Assembly (NCBI GenBank): GCA_943331105.2
Contig: CALQKH020000013.1
Location: 38,591-102,590, forward strand
DNA from: Akkermansia muciniphila
GTDB lineage: Bacteria > Pseudomonadota > Gammaproteobacteria > Burkholderiales > Burkholderiaceae_C
Reading direction: 5' to 3'
DNA length: 64,000 nucleotides
The notes below the pieces were generated by a model. The model had not been told where the DNA came from, did no database searches, and worked only from the letters and a program-made list of their open reading frames with translations. Shown here in pieces: positions 19,848 through 29,431 of the stretch. Position 1 is the stretch's first letter. Each line of letters begins with the position of its first letter. A program made the position numbers and the translations under genes.

Positions 19848-20792
19848 ATGAGCACATTTCATTGGCCCCAGCGCGTGACGGTCCGCGAAGTGGGCCTGCG
19901 CGACGGGCTGCAAAGCATCGCCCGCACCTTGCCCACTGCGCAAAAATTGCAATGGATTCAGAGTGCTTACGATGCGGGCATCCGTGAGATCGAAGTCGGC
20001 TCCTTTGTACCGCCCAAACTCTTGCCCCAGCTGGCCGACACTGCCGAGCTGGTGGCCTTTGCCCAAACCCTGCCGGGCCTGATCGTGTCGGTGTTGGTGC
20101 CCAACCTCAAGGGGGCCGAGCGCGCCATGGACAGCGGTGCCGACTGGATGCTGCTGCCCTTGTCAGCCAGTCACGCACACAGCTTGGCTAACCTGCGCAA
20201 AGCGCCCGACGACGTGGTGGCCGAAATAGCTGCCATGGTGGAGGCCCGCCGGGCCCGGGGTTCGGCCATCCGCATCGAGGTTGGCATGAGCACCGCGTTC
20301 GGCTGCACGATTCAGGGTGAGGTCGCCGTCGATGAAGTGCTGCGCTTGCTCCAGTCGGTTGTCGCTCTGGGTGTGGACCGCGTGGGCTTGGCTGACACGG
20401 TGGGCTACGCCGACCCGCGCCAAGTGGGTGAGCTGTTTGCCAAGGCCCGCGAAGTGGCAGGTGACAAGCTTGGCTGCGGGCACTTTCACGACACCCGTGG
20501 TCTTGGCTTGGCCAACGTCATGGCTGCCCTGCAAGCCGGTGAAACCCGGTTTGACGCCTGCTTGGCCGGCATCGGCGGCTGCCCGCATGCCCCGGGGGCC
20601 AGTGGCAACGTGGCCACCGAAGACCTGACGTATTTGATGGCCAGCATGGGCATCAAAACCGGTATCGATTTCGGTAAGCTCATGGCTTTGCGCACCCAAG
20701 TGGCGCAGTGGCTCGCAGGCGAATGCCTGCATGGTTCGATCGCGCAGGCGGGCTTGCCCAAAATCCTGCAAATGCCAGAGATGACTGCATGA
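19848..20792 (+). CDS. Hydroxymethylglutaryl-CoA lyase family protein
   Basis: VREVGLRDGLQSIARTLPTAQKLQWI, GIGGCPHAPGASGNVATEDL signature. Confidence 0.9.
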   Translation: MSTFHWPQRVTVREVGLRDGLQSIARTLPTAQKLQWIQSAYDAGIREIEVGSFVPPKLLPQLADTAELVAFAQTLPGLIVSVLVPNLKGAERAMDSGADWMLLPLSASHAHSLANLRKAPDDVVAEIAAMVEARRARGSAIRIEVGMSTAFGCTIQGEVAVDEVLRLLQSVVALGVDRVGLADTVGYADPRQVGELFAKAREVAGDKLGCGHFHDTRGLGLANVMAALQAGETRFDACLAGIGGCPHAPGASGNVATEDLTYLMASMGIKTGIDFGKLMALRTQVAQWLAGECLHGSIAQAGLPKILQMPEMTA

Positions 20793-21988
20793 ACACGTCC
20801 GACAAGAAACTCCCGCTCGAAGGCCTGCGCGTCGTCGAGTTCACCCACATGGTGATGGGCCCCACCTGCGGCATGGTGCTGGCCGACATGGGGGCCGAGG
20901 TCATCAAGGTCGAGCCCATCGAGGGCGACCGCACGCGGCATTTGTTGGGTTCGGGCGCGGGTTTTTTCCCCATGTTCAACCGCAACAAGAAGAGCATCCA
21001 ACTCAACCTGCAAAGCCCCGAAGGCGCGGAGATAGCGCGGCGCCTGTGCGCCACGGCCGATGTGGTGGCCGAGAACTTCAAGCCCGGCTCCATGGCCAAG
21101 TACGGCTTGGACTACGCCAGTCTGTCGGCCCAAAACCCCAAGATCATTTACGCCAGTCTCAAGGGCTTTTTGCCGGGTCCGTATGACCACCGCACCGCGC
21201 TTGATGAAGTGGTGCAGATGATGGGTGGCTTGGCCTACATGACGGGGCGCCCGGGCGACCCGCTGCGTGCAGGCACCAGCGTGAACGACATCATGGGCGG
21301 CATGTTCGGCGCCATTGGCGTGCTGGGCGCGCTGATCCAGCGCGGCATCACCGGGCGCGGGCAAGAGATTCAGTCGGCCCTGTTTGAGAACAACGTTTTT
21401 CTGGTGGGCCAGCACATGCTGCAGTACGCCATCACGGGCAAGGCCGCCGAGCCCATGCCCAACCGCATCTCGGCCTGGGCGGTGTACGACGTGTTCACCG
21501 TCAAGGATGGCGAGCAGATTTTTTTGGCAGCGGTCAGCGACGCACAGTGGGTCACCTTTTGCGATGTGCTGGGCTTTGCCGACCTCAAGGCCGACCCGCG
21601 TTACAGCGACAACAACGCCCGTGTCTCGCGGCGTGATGTCATGATGCCCGAGCTGCGCAGCCGCCTTCAGGCCTTCACCGCCGCCGAGCTGACCGCGATT
21701 TTTGAGAAAGCCGGTTTGCCCTTTGCGCCCATCGTCAAGCCCGAAGAGCTGTTTGACGACCCGCACCTGAATGCCACCGGCGGTTTGGCCGATGTGCGCC
21801 TCACCGATGGCCCCAAAGCCGGGCAGACGGCCCGCGCCGCGCTTTTCCCCTTCACCATGGACGGGCAGCGACTGGGCGTGCGCCACCAGCCGCCCAAGCA
21901 AGGCGAAAATACCCATGAATTGCTGCAAGGGCTTGGGTTGAGCCTTGCGGAAATTGAAAACTTGCGTGCGCTCAAGGCGGTGGCCTGA
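20789..21988 (+). CDS. CaiB/BaiF family (family III) CoA-transferase
   Basis: LPLEGLRVVEFTHMVMGPTCGMVLADMGAEVIKVEPIEGDRTRHL; ATGA overlap with lyase. Confidence 0.92.
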   Translation: MNTSDKKLPLEGLRVVEFTHMVMGPTCGMVLADMGAEVIKVEPIEGDRTRHLLGSGAGFFPMFNRNKKSIQLNLQSPEGAEIARRLCATADVVAENFKPGSMAKYGLDYASLSAQNPKIIYASLKGFLPGPYDHRTALDEVVQMMGGLAYMTGRPGDPLRAGTSVNDIMGGMFGAIGVLGALIQRGITGRGQEIQSALFENNVFLVGQHMLQYAITGKAAEPMPNRISAWAVYDVFTVKDGEQIFLAAVSDAQWVTFCDVLGFADLKADPRYSDNNARVSRRDVMMPELRSRLQAFTAAELTAIFEKAGLPFAPIVKPEELFDDPHLNATGGLADVRLTDGPKAGQTARAALFPFTMDGQRLGVRHQPPKQGENTHELLQGLGLSLAEIENLRALKAVA

Positions 21989-22046
21989 GCCCATCCGGTG
22001 CCCTGTTGTAAATTAACCATCCATCTGAAAAGAAAGAGACAAAACC

Positions 22047-23027
22047 ATGAAATCCCACTTCACTCGCCGCGCCGCCTTGGCCGCTTTGACATCGGCTGCC
22101 GCATCGGCCTTGCCAGGCATGGCGCTTGCTCAAGCGGACCGTCCCGTCAAATTCATTCTGCCCAATGCCACCGGTTCGGGTGTGGACGCCATCACACGCG
22201 CAGCAGCGCCTGCGATTGGCAAGGCTTTGGGTGCCAACGTGGTGGTGGAAAACCAAGCCGGCGCCAGTGGCGTGATTGGTTTGCAGGCCATGGCCAAGAA
22301 CCCGCCCGATGGTTTCACCTTGTCGGTGGTCTCCAACAACGTGGTGATCTTCCCCAGCGTCATCAAAGGCCTGCCTTTTGAAATGCCCGGTGACTTCACG
22401 CCCATCGCGGTGTTGGGCAGCACCCCCTTGGTGTTGGTGGCAAACCCCCAAAAAGTGCCCTCAAACAATAGCCGTGAATTCATTGCCGCCCTGCGTGCCA
22501 AGCCGGACGGTTACAACTTTGGCTCGGGTGGCACGGGAACGATCTTGCACCTGGCCGCCGAGATGTTTGTGGACGAAGCCGGTGTCAAGGCGCGCCATAT
22601 CCCCTACAAAGGCGTAGGCCCCATGGTCACTGACTTGTTGGGGGGTCAAATTGACTTTGCCGTTTTGGCTTTGCCCAGCGTACAGCAGCACATCCGAAGT
22701 GGTGCGCTCAAGGCCGTGGGCATGTGTGGCGACAAGCGAAGCGCCGCTGCGCCAGACATTCCTACTTTTGTGGAGCAGGGCTTGCCCACTTACGTGATCG
22801 ATGCCTGGTTTGGTGTGCTCGGCCCCAAGGGCATGAGCGCTGCCAATGTGAAGAGGGTCAACGATGCCCTGGTGCAGGCCTTCAACGATCCGGCCGTCAA
22901 GGAAGTCATGGCCAAGCAAGGCAACACGATCGCCATCAGCACGCCCGAGCAAGCTCAGCGCGTCTTCCGAAGTGAAATGGAGCGCTTTGCTGCGCTGGTC
23001 AAGAAGGCGGGCATCGAGCCGCAATAA
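22047..23027 (+). CDS. Tripartite tricarboxylate transporter substrate-binding protein (Bug/TctC)
   Basis: RPVKFILPNATGSGVDAITRAAAPAIGKALGANVVVENQAGASGVIG. Confidence 0.92.
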   Translation: MKSHFTRRAALAALTSAAASALPGMALAQADRPVKFILPNATGSGVDAITRAAAPAIGKALGANVVVENQAGASGVIGLQAMAKNPPDGFTLSVVSNNVVIFPSVIKGLPFEMPGDFTPIAVLGSTPLVLVANPQKVPSNNSREFIAALRAKPDGYNFGSGGTGTILHLAAEMFVDEAGVKARHIPYKGVGPMVTDLLGGQIDFAVLALPSVQQHIRSGALKAVGMCGDKRSAAAPDIPTFVEQGLPTYVIDAWFGVLGPKGMSAANVKRVNDALVQAFNDPAVKEVMAKQGNTIAISTPEQAQRVFRSEMERFAALVKKAGIEPQ

Positions 23028-23254
23028 GGCCCATCGCCCATCCCTCGTCGCTTGACATTTGGCAGTCAGGCGACGACCATCGGCGCATGTCCATCCAGGT
23101 ATTGATTTTCGGCATCCACCTCGCGCGCAGCACGCGGGGCAAGCCTTGCGCACCGCCGCAGGGCTTTTAAACATTCCCCCTGTTTCGTTTGACCGATTTC
23201 AATTCGGGCCGTGCTCACTTTGCAGCGCGGCCCTGCTTTTCACTGGAGACTTTC

Positions 23255-24337
23255 ATGGCCGATTTGTTTGACAACCCCATGGGCCTGTGCGGCTTCGAGT
23301 TCGTCGAGTTCGCATCCCCCACCCCCAACACCTTGGAGCCGCTGTTCGAGCAGATGGGCTTCTCGCTGGTGGCCAAACACCGATCCAAAGACGTGGTGCT
23401 GTACCGCCAAGGCGACATCAATTTCATCGTCAACCGCGAGCCCAAAAGCCTGGCCGGTTACTTCGCAGCCGAGCACGGCCCTTGCGCTTGCGCGCTGGCG
23501 TTTCGGGTGAAGGATTCGCACAAGGCTTATGCGCGGGCGCTGGAACTCGGAGCCCAACCGGTGGATGTGCCCACCGGCCCCATGGAGTTGCGCCTGCCAG
23601 CCATCAAGGGCATTGGCGGCGCGCCTTTGTATTTGATCGACCGTTTTGAAGACGGCAAAAGCATTTACGACATCGACTTTGAATTCATCGACGGCGTGGA
23701 CCGCCACCCGCCGGGCCACGGCCTCAAGCTCATCGACCACATGACGCACAACGTCTACAAAGGCCGCATGGCGTATTGGAGTGGTTTTTACGAAAAGCTC
23801 TTTAACTTTCAGGAGATTCGTTACTTCGACATCAAGGGCGAATACACGGGCCTCACCAGCCAAGCCATGATGGCCCCAGACGGTTTGATCCGCATCCCGC
23901 TGAATGAAGAGTCGGGCAAGACCGGTGGCCAGATCGAAGAATTCTTGATGCAGTTCAACGGCGAGGGCATCCAACACATCGCGCTCTTAACCGACGACCT
24001 CTTAAAAAGCGTGGACGCGCTGCAGATGGCCGGCATCCCGCTCATGACTGCCCCCAACGACATTTATTACGAGATGCTTGAAGAGCGCCTGACAGGCCAT
24101 GGCGAACCGGTGCCCGAGTTGCAGGCACGCGGCATCCTGATGGACGGCTCAACCGCCAACGGCGAGAAGCGTTTGCTGCTGCAAATCTTCAGCCAAACCC
24201 TGTTGGGCCCGGTGTTCTTTGAATTCATCCAGCGCAAAGCCGACGAGGGCTTTGGCGAAGGCAATTTCAAGGCGCTGTTTGAAAGCCTGGAGCGGGATCA
24301 GATTCGGCGTGGGGCGATTCAGGTGGATATGCGCTGA
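23255..24337 (+). CDS. hppD: 4-hydroxyphenylpyruvate dioxygenase
   Basis: [27 protein letters not shown]...[14 protein letters not shown]...[34 protein letters not shown]. Confidence 0.95.
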   Translation: MADLFDNPMGLCGFEFVEFASPTPNTLEPLFEQMGFSLVAKHRSKDVVLYRQGDINFIVNREPKSLAGYFAAEHGPCACALAFRVKDSHKAYARALELGAQPVDVPTGPMELRLPAIKGIGGAPLYLIDRFEDGKSIYDIDFEFIDGVDRHPPGHGLKLIDHMTHNVYKGRMAYWSGFYEKLFNFQEIRYFDIKGEYTGLTSQAMMAPDGLIRIPLNEESGKTGGQIEEFLMQFNGEGIQHIALLTDDLLKSVDALQMAGIPLMTAPNDIYYEMLEERLTGHGEPVPELQARGILMDGSTANGEKRLLLQIFSQTLLGPVFFEFIQRKADEGFGEGNFKALFESLERDQIRRGAIQVDMR

Positions 24338-24511
24338 GTCGTTTTCAGCCTTTGTGGGAGGCCTGCCCTCGCCAAGAAGGGCCCTTAGTGAGGGTCGCGC
24401 ATGTGACTTTCGAGAGGAAATCGACGGCACTGTCGGTTGTTACCCGGTTGCACAAAAGGGGTCTTCTCGCCACAGTTGAAAGCTGTTGCTTTGAACAAAG
24501 GGTCCCCCGTC

Positions 24512-24970
24512 ATGAAACTGAACGTCAACGGTAAAAACCGCAGCCTCGATGTCGAGCCCGAGATGCCCCTGCTTTGGGCCTTGCGCGATGAGCTTGACAT
24601 CAAAGGCCCCAAGTTCGGTTGCGGCATTGCCCAGTGCGGTTCGTGCACGGTTTTGTTGAACGGTGAGCCTGTGCGCTCGTGTGTTTATCCCGTGTCGGGT
24701 GCCTCTGGACAAAAAGTCATCACCATCGAAGGCTTGGCCGACAAGGGCCGCTTGCATGCTGTGCAGCAAGCCTGGATCGACCACCAGGTGCCTCAGTGCG
24801 GTTATTGCCAAGGCGGGCAGATGCTCGCGGCCGTGGCCTTGCTCAAGAAAAAGCCCAAGCCGACCGACGAAGACATCGATGCCGCCATGACCAACATTTG
24901 CCGTTGCGGCACCTATGCACGCATCCGCACCGCCATCCACGCCGCCGCCAAGAAAGGGGCCCGCGCATGA
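24512..24970 (+). CDS. iorA: (2Fe-2S)-binding subunit of molybdenum hydroxylase (IorA-like)
   Basis: [43 protein letters not shown] iron-sulfur motifs. Confidence 0.9.
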   Translation: MKLNVNGKNRSLDVEPEMPLLWALRDELDIKGPKFGCGIAQCGSCTVLLNGEPVRSCVYPVSGASGQKVITIEGLADKGRLHAVQQAWIDHQVPQCGYCQGGQMLAAVALLKKKPKPTDEDIDAAMTNICRCGTYARIRTAIHAAAKKGARA

Positions 24971-27135
24971 GCACCCCAGATCTGACTTCCGGCATGGATC
25001 GCCGCCACTTCTTGAAGATCTCCAGCACCGCCACGGCGGGTTTGTCGATGGGATTTTTCGTTCCACAAAGCGCGCAAGCTGCCAACACGCCTCAGCTGAA
25101 TGTGTGGGTCGAAATCGAACCCAACGACACGATTGTCATCCGCTACGCCCGTGCAGAAATGGGCCAAGGCAGTATGACTTCTGCGCCCATGATGATTGCC
25201 GAGGAGTTGGAGGCCGATTGGAAGAAGGTGCGCGTCGAGTACGCCACGGCGCATGAAAACCTGCGCACCAAACGCGCCTATGGCGACATGGCTTCGGTGG
25301 GCAGCCGCACCATCCGCAATTCGCAGGAATACCTGCGCAAAGCCGGTGCTACCGGGCGTGAGATGCTGATTGCCGCGGCTGCCCAGCAGTGGGGCGTGCC
25401 GGCCAGCGAGTGCAAAGCAGCGCTGAGCAAAGTCACCCATGTGCCCAGCAAGCGGGTGCTCAGTTACGGCAAGCTGGCGGCCACGGCTGCCAAGCTGGAA
25501 GCCCCCAAAGACGTCAAGCTCAAAGACCCCAAAGCCTGGACATTGATCGGCAAGTCCATCCCGCGTGTGGACATTCCCGACATCGTGACCGGCCGTGTGA
25601 AATACGGTATCGACGCACAAGTGCCTGGCATGTTGCACGCGGCCATTGCGGCTTGCCCTGTGTTCAACGGCACCATCAAAACCATGGACGCCTCTAAGGT
25701 GGAAAACCGCAGGGGCATCGTCAAGGTGTTGAACATGGGCACCTTTGTGGCCGTGGTGGCCGACAACTGGTGGCGCGCCAAAGAAGCGCTGCGCGATGTG
25801 GCGGTGGACTGGGATGTGGGCGAGCACGGCACCCTGAGCAGCGCCGCCATCATGTCCCACTTCAAAGCGGGTATGGAGCAACCAGAACTGGCGGTGGCCC
25901 GCAACGACGGCAACACGGCAGACGCGCTGAGCAAAGCGGCCAAGGTGGTGGAGGCCGAGTACTTCACGCCCTATTTGGCGCACGCCACCATGGAGCCCAT
26001 GGTCTGCACCGCTTGGTTGCAGGGCGAACAACTCGATGTGTGGTGCTCGACGCAAAACCCCGAAGCCACTTTGGCCGTGGCGGCTGCGACTGCGGGCGTG
26101 CCACAGGCCAACGTGAAAGTGCACCCGATGCAATTGGGCGGAGGACTCGGGCGCAAAAGCCCGCAAGACTTCACGCGCCAAGCTGTCGCGATTGCCAAGG
26201 CCATGCCCGGCAAGCCCGTCAAAATGCTGTGGTCTCGCGAAGAGGAAATTCAGCACGGCTTGTACCGCCCAGCCAGCTTGATGCGTTTCAAAGCGGGTTT
26301 GAGTGCCACGGGCAAAGCCGAGGCGCTGCACATCCGTGTGAGTGCCCCATCCATCTTGGCCACTTTGCTGAAACTGCCCTTGCCCAGAGGCGTGGACGGT
26401 CAGGCGGTGGCCAGCTTCAACGACCACCCCTATGACATCCCCAACACCTTGGTGGACTATGCCCAGCGCAACACCAATGTGCCGGTGGGTTTTTGGCGCA
26501 CCGTGGGGCATTCACAAAACCCGTTTGGGCGTGAGTGTTTCATTGACGAGATGGCCCAGGCGGCAGCGCAAGACCCGGTTCAATACCGCTTGGCCATGCT
26601 GCCTAACAATGAAAAAGCCAACCGCGACCGTGCCATTTTGTTGGCCGTGACCCAAGCGGCCGGGTGGGACAAAAAGCCTGCCCCGGGTGTGTTCCGGGGC
26701 GTGGCTGCCACCGACGGTTATGGCAGTTGGACGGCCTGCGTGTGCGATGTCTCCATCAATGCCAAAAACGAGGTCAAGATCCACCGCATCGTGATTGGCA
26801 TTGACCCCGGCTATGCCGTCAACCCCGACAACATCGTTGCCCAGTTCCAGGGCAGCGTGGTGCACGGTTTGACTGCCATCTTCTGGGGTGAAAACACCAT
26901 CAAGGACGGGCGTGTGGAGCAATCCAACTTCCACGATTACCGCATGATGCGTTTGAACGAAATGCCCAAGGTGGAGGTGGTGATTGCCCCCACGGGTGGC
27001 TTCTGGGGCGGTGTGGGCGAGCCGGCCCAGGCGCCTTTGGCACCCGCTGTGGCCAACGCCATTTCGGCCGCTTTGGGCAAACGCATCCGCAGCTTGCCTT
27101 TGAAAAACCATGGTTTGACTTTGGCACGGGCATGA
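24967..27135 (+). CDS. iorB: Tat-exported molybdopterin-binding subunit of xanthine dehydrogenase family (IorB-like)
   Basis: Tat motif [39 protein letters not shown] with catalytic Glu; ATGA overlap with iorA and soxX. Confidence 0.9.
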   Translation: MSTPDLTSGMDRRHFLKISSTATAGLSMGFFVPQSAQAANTPQLNVWVEIEPNDTIVIRYARAEMGQGSMTSAPMMIAEELEADWKKVRVEYATAHENLRTKRAYGDMASVGSRTIRNSQEYLRKAGATGREMLIAAAAQQWGVPASECKAALSKVTHVPSKRVLSYGKLAATAAKLEAPKDVKLKDPKAWTLIGKSIPRVDIPDIVTGRVKYGIDAQVPGMLHAAIAACPVFNGTIKTMDASKVENRRGIVKVLNMGTFVAVVADNWWRAKEALRDVAVDWDVGEHGTLSSAAIMSHFKAGMEQPELAVARNDGNTADALSKAAKVVEAEYFTPYLAHATMEPMVCTAWLQGEQLDVWCSTQNPEATLAVAAATAGVPQANVKVHPMQLGGGLGRKSPQDFTRQAVAIAKAMPGKPVKMLWSREEEIQHGLYRPASLMRFKAGLSATGKAEALHIRVSAPSILATLLKLPLPRGVDGQAVASFNDHPYDIPNTLVDYAQRNTNVPVGFWRTVGHSQNPFGRECFIDEMAQAAAQDPVQYRLAMLPNNEKANRDRAILLAVTQAAGWDKKPAPGVFRGVAATDGYGSWTACVCDVSINAKNEVKIHRIVIGIDPGYAVNPDNIVAQFQGSVVHGLTAIFWGENTIKDGRVEQSNFHDYRMMRLNEMPKVEVVIAPTGGFWGGVGEPAQAPLAPAVANAISAALGKRIRSLPLKNHGLTLARA

Positions 27136-27542
27136 CGGTGCTGGGCTTTGCGCGGGTGTGGGCCTTGGTGTTCAGCGCTGGCTGTGTCGCAGCGCAAACG
27201 CCTGAGGCTCCCCAAGCCGGCTCGCCCGAGCGGGGCAAAGCCCTGCTCTTGCAAAGGCAAGACAGCGGCTGTGTGCTCTGCCATCAAGTGCAGGGTTTGC
27301 CTGTGGGTGGCGCACTCGGCCCGTCTTTGGTCGGTTTGGCCGAGCGCAGCACCAAGACCCAAGCCCGCGAGCGCATCGCCGATGCCCGGCGCTTTAACCC
27401 GCAAACCATCATGCCGGCCTATCTCAGCACCGAGGGTTTGAACAAGGTGGCGAGCCCCTACAAGGGTCAAACCATTTTGACGGCGCAGGGGCTTGAAGAC
27501 ATCTTGAGTTACCTGTTCTTGCCCAGCAAGGCCACGCCATGA
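27132..27542 (+). CDS. soxX: Sulfur-oxidation cytochrome c SoxX
   Basis: CVLCH heme motif, QTIMPAYLS, NKVASPYKGQTILTAQGLEDILSYL. Confidence 0.9.
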   Translation: MTVLGFARVWALVFSAGCVAAQTPEAPQAGSPERGKALLLQRQDSGCVLCHQVQGLPVGGALGPSLVGLAERSTKTQARERIADARRFNPQTIMPAYLSTEGLNKVASPYKGQTILTAQGLEDILSYLFLPSKATP

Positions 27543-28024
27543 AGTGGCCCACATTGACCCGTCGCGAGGGCTTGCGGCAAGCGCTGCGGGGCGGTCTTTA
27601 TGGGCTGGCAGTTCAGCTGTGGCCCAGCCGCGCCCAAGACATGGCATCGGGCAAGTTGTTGAGCTTGGCGCAAATGACCGAGCCCCTGACCCAAGGCGCC
27701 CGTTTGTTGCAGCAAGACGTGAAGATCGTGGCCCCCGTACTGGCCGACAACGGCACTTTGGTGCCTGTCACGGTGCAGGTGCAAAGCCCCATGACGGCGC
27801 AAGACCATGTGACGCATTTGTACCTGTTGTCTCAGCGCAATCCGGTGACCCAAATGGCGGTTTTCCGTTTGGGGCCGTGGAACGGACGGGCCGAAGTCAG
27901 CACGCGCCTGCGCTTGGCGGGCACCCAGCAAGTGGTCGCGTTGGCGCGCCTGTCCAATGGCGAGTTTCGTTATGGCCAGATGGAAATCATCATCACCGAG
28001 TCGGCTTGCGTCGACGCCTCATGA
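27539..28024 (+). CDS. soxY: SoxY-like carrier protein with non-canonical C-terminus
   Basis: Immediately upstream of soxZ with ATGA overlap; VKIVAPVLADNGTLVPVTVQV...LYLLSQRNPVTQMAVFRLGPWNGRAEVSTRLRLAGTQQVVALA; ends ITESACVDAS rather than GGCGG. Confidence 0.85.
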   Translation: MKWPTLTRREGLRQALRGGLYGLAVQLWPSRAQDMASGKLLSLAQMTEPLTQGARLLQQDVKIVAPVLADNGTLVPVTVQVQSPMTAQDHVTHLYLLSQRNPVTQMAVFRLGPWNGRAEVSTRLRLAGTQQVVALARLSNGEFRYGQMEIIITESACVDAS

Positions 28025-28362
28025 CCATGGCATTTGCACGCATCCAATGGCCTGAACGCGTCTTGGCGGGGGATGTGGTCAAAGTCCGTCTGCTGGTGCA
28101 ACACCCCATGGACACGGGTTATCTGCAAGACCTGTTGGGCAAATTGGTGCCACGCAATGTGATCCGGTCATTGACTTGCACTTGGGGCCAGCAAGAGGTG
28201 TTCCGTGTGGAGCCTTCGTCGGGAATTTCGGCCAATCCCTTGTTCGAATTTTTTGTCCGAGCAGAACAAACGGCCGAGATGCATGTGGCGTGGATCGATG
28301 ACCGGGGTGTCAAAGGCCACTTGCGGCAAACGCTGCCGGTCTTGCCCAAGAGCAACCCCTGA
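28021..28362 (+). CDS. soxZ: SoxZ-like carrier protein
   Basis: KVRLLVQHPMDTGY...NPLFEFFVRAEQTAEMHVAWIDDRG. Confidence 0.85.
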   Translation: MTMAFARIQWPERVLAGDVVKVRLLVQHPMDTGYLQDLLGKLVPRNVIRSLTCTWGQQEVFRVEPSSGISANPLFEFFVRAEQTAEMHVAWIDDRGVKGHLRQTLPVLPKSNP

Positions 28363-28366
28363 GCGC

Positions 28367-29224
28367 ATGAGCAGCAGAGCGTTCGCATCGATGCCCGCAG
28401 CTGGGTGTGTGCGCACCGTGCTCAAGACGTTCTGGTTGGTTTTCATGCTGATCGCGTTGTGGTCGGTGAGTGGCTACGCCGCTGCGCAAACGGCAGCGCC
28501 ACCCGCGCGCAGCTTGCCTTTGTCGCAGCTCAAATCGGGCCTGCATTATTCGGGCAAGGATGTGCAAGCCTTGCAAGCCGATGAGTTTGCCAACCCAGCG
28601 CAACTCTGGCTGAGCCAAGGGGCGCAAGCTTGGAGCCAAGCCAGTGCTGTTAACGGCAAATCGTGCGTCAGTTGTCACGGTGCAGTGGCCACCAGCATGA
28701 AAGGCGTCGCCTCGCGTTACCCCGCCATCGATGCCGCCAGTGGGCGATTGTTCAATCTGGAAGACCGCATCAACCAATGCACCATGCGCCACCAACAAGC
28801 GGCGGCCATGCCCCCTGAATCAGATGCCTTGCTTGGCTTGAGTTTGCTGGTGACGCAGGCCTCCAAAGGCATGCCCTTGCGGGTGGACATTGGCGGTGCG
28901 GCGCGCGGACACTGGCAAGCGGGGGCCACCTTGTATGCACAACGCCAAGGCCAAATGAATTTGTCGTGCGCCCAGTGCCATGACCAAAATTTTGGGCAAC
29001 GCCTGTACACCGACCCGCTGAGTCAAGGGCAGCCCAATGGCTACCCGGTGTACCGTCTGGAATGGCAAAAACCTGGATCGCTGGAGCGGCGTTTTCGCAG
29101 TTGTTATGCCGGTGTCCGCGCCGAAGTTCCGCTTTGGGGTGCCCTGGAGATGCGGCAACTGGCGCTGTACCTGATGTGGCGCGGTGAGGGCTTGCCCATC
29201 GAGGTGCCGGCAGTGCGCAAGTGA
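28367..29224 (+). CDS. soxA: Diheme cytochrome c SoxA
   Basis: CVSCHGAVATSMKG and CAQCHDQNFGQ heme motifs, RFRSCYAGVRAE C-terminal Cys; 5 nt downstream of soxZ. Confidence 0.9.
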   Translation: MSSRAFASMPAAGCVRTVLKTFWLVFMLIALWSVSGYAAAQTAAPPARSLPLSQLKSGLHYSGKDVQALQADEFANPAQLWLSQGAQAWSQASAVNGKSCVSCHGAVATSMKGVASRYPAIDAASGRLFNLEDRINQCTMRHQQAAAMPPESDALLGLSLLVTQASKGMPLRVDIGGAARGHWQAGATLYAQRQGQMNLSCAQCHDQNFGQRLYTDPLSQGQPNGYPVYRLEWQKPGSLERRFRSCYAGVRAEVPLWGALEMRQLALYLMWRGEGLPIEVPAVRK

Positions 29225-29257
29225 TCAAGCCGCCCCGTTGCATATGCGCCGCACTTG
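29225..29257 (-). pseudogene. recQ 3'-end remnant (11 codons including stop)
   Basis: Encodes QVRRICNGAA* versus [10 protein letters not shown] of the intact recQ at 30366; 27/33 nt identical by hand alignment. Confidence 0.7.
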
Positions 29258-29260
29258 CCG

Positions 29261-29320
29261 CTTTTTGAAAGCCTGGAGCGTGACCAGATTCGGCGGGGGG
29301 CGATTGCGGTGGATGCCTGA
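29261..29320 (+). pseudogene. hppD 3'-end remnant (20 codons including stop)
   Basis: Encodes [19 protein letters not shown] versus [20 protein letters not shown] at the end of hppD (24275-24337). Confidence 0.85.
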
Positions 29321-29431
29321 AAAATGCCTGCACAGTCGGCGCGATGGTTGCTCGCTGAGCACGCAGGTGACAGCCGCTTGTTGGCGAGCGTTCCAGAATA
29401 ATCCACCCCCTTCACTAAAGCAGAGGCTCAC

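Noticed and set aside
20486-21994. 502-aa minus-strand ORF over HMG-CoA lyase/CoA-transferase
   Set aside because: Antisense artefact; the plus strand has clear family motifs and ATGA coupling.
24913-26511. 532-aa ORF antisense to iorB
   Set aside because: Shadow ORF from high GC codon bias; low-complexity His/Gly/Arg composition and no recognisable domain; the plus strand encodes a clear IorB.
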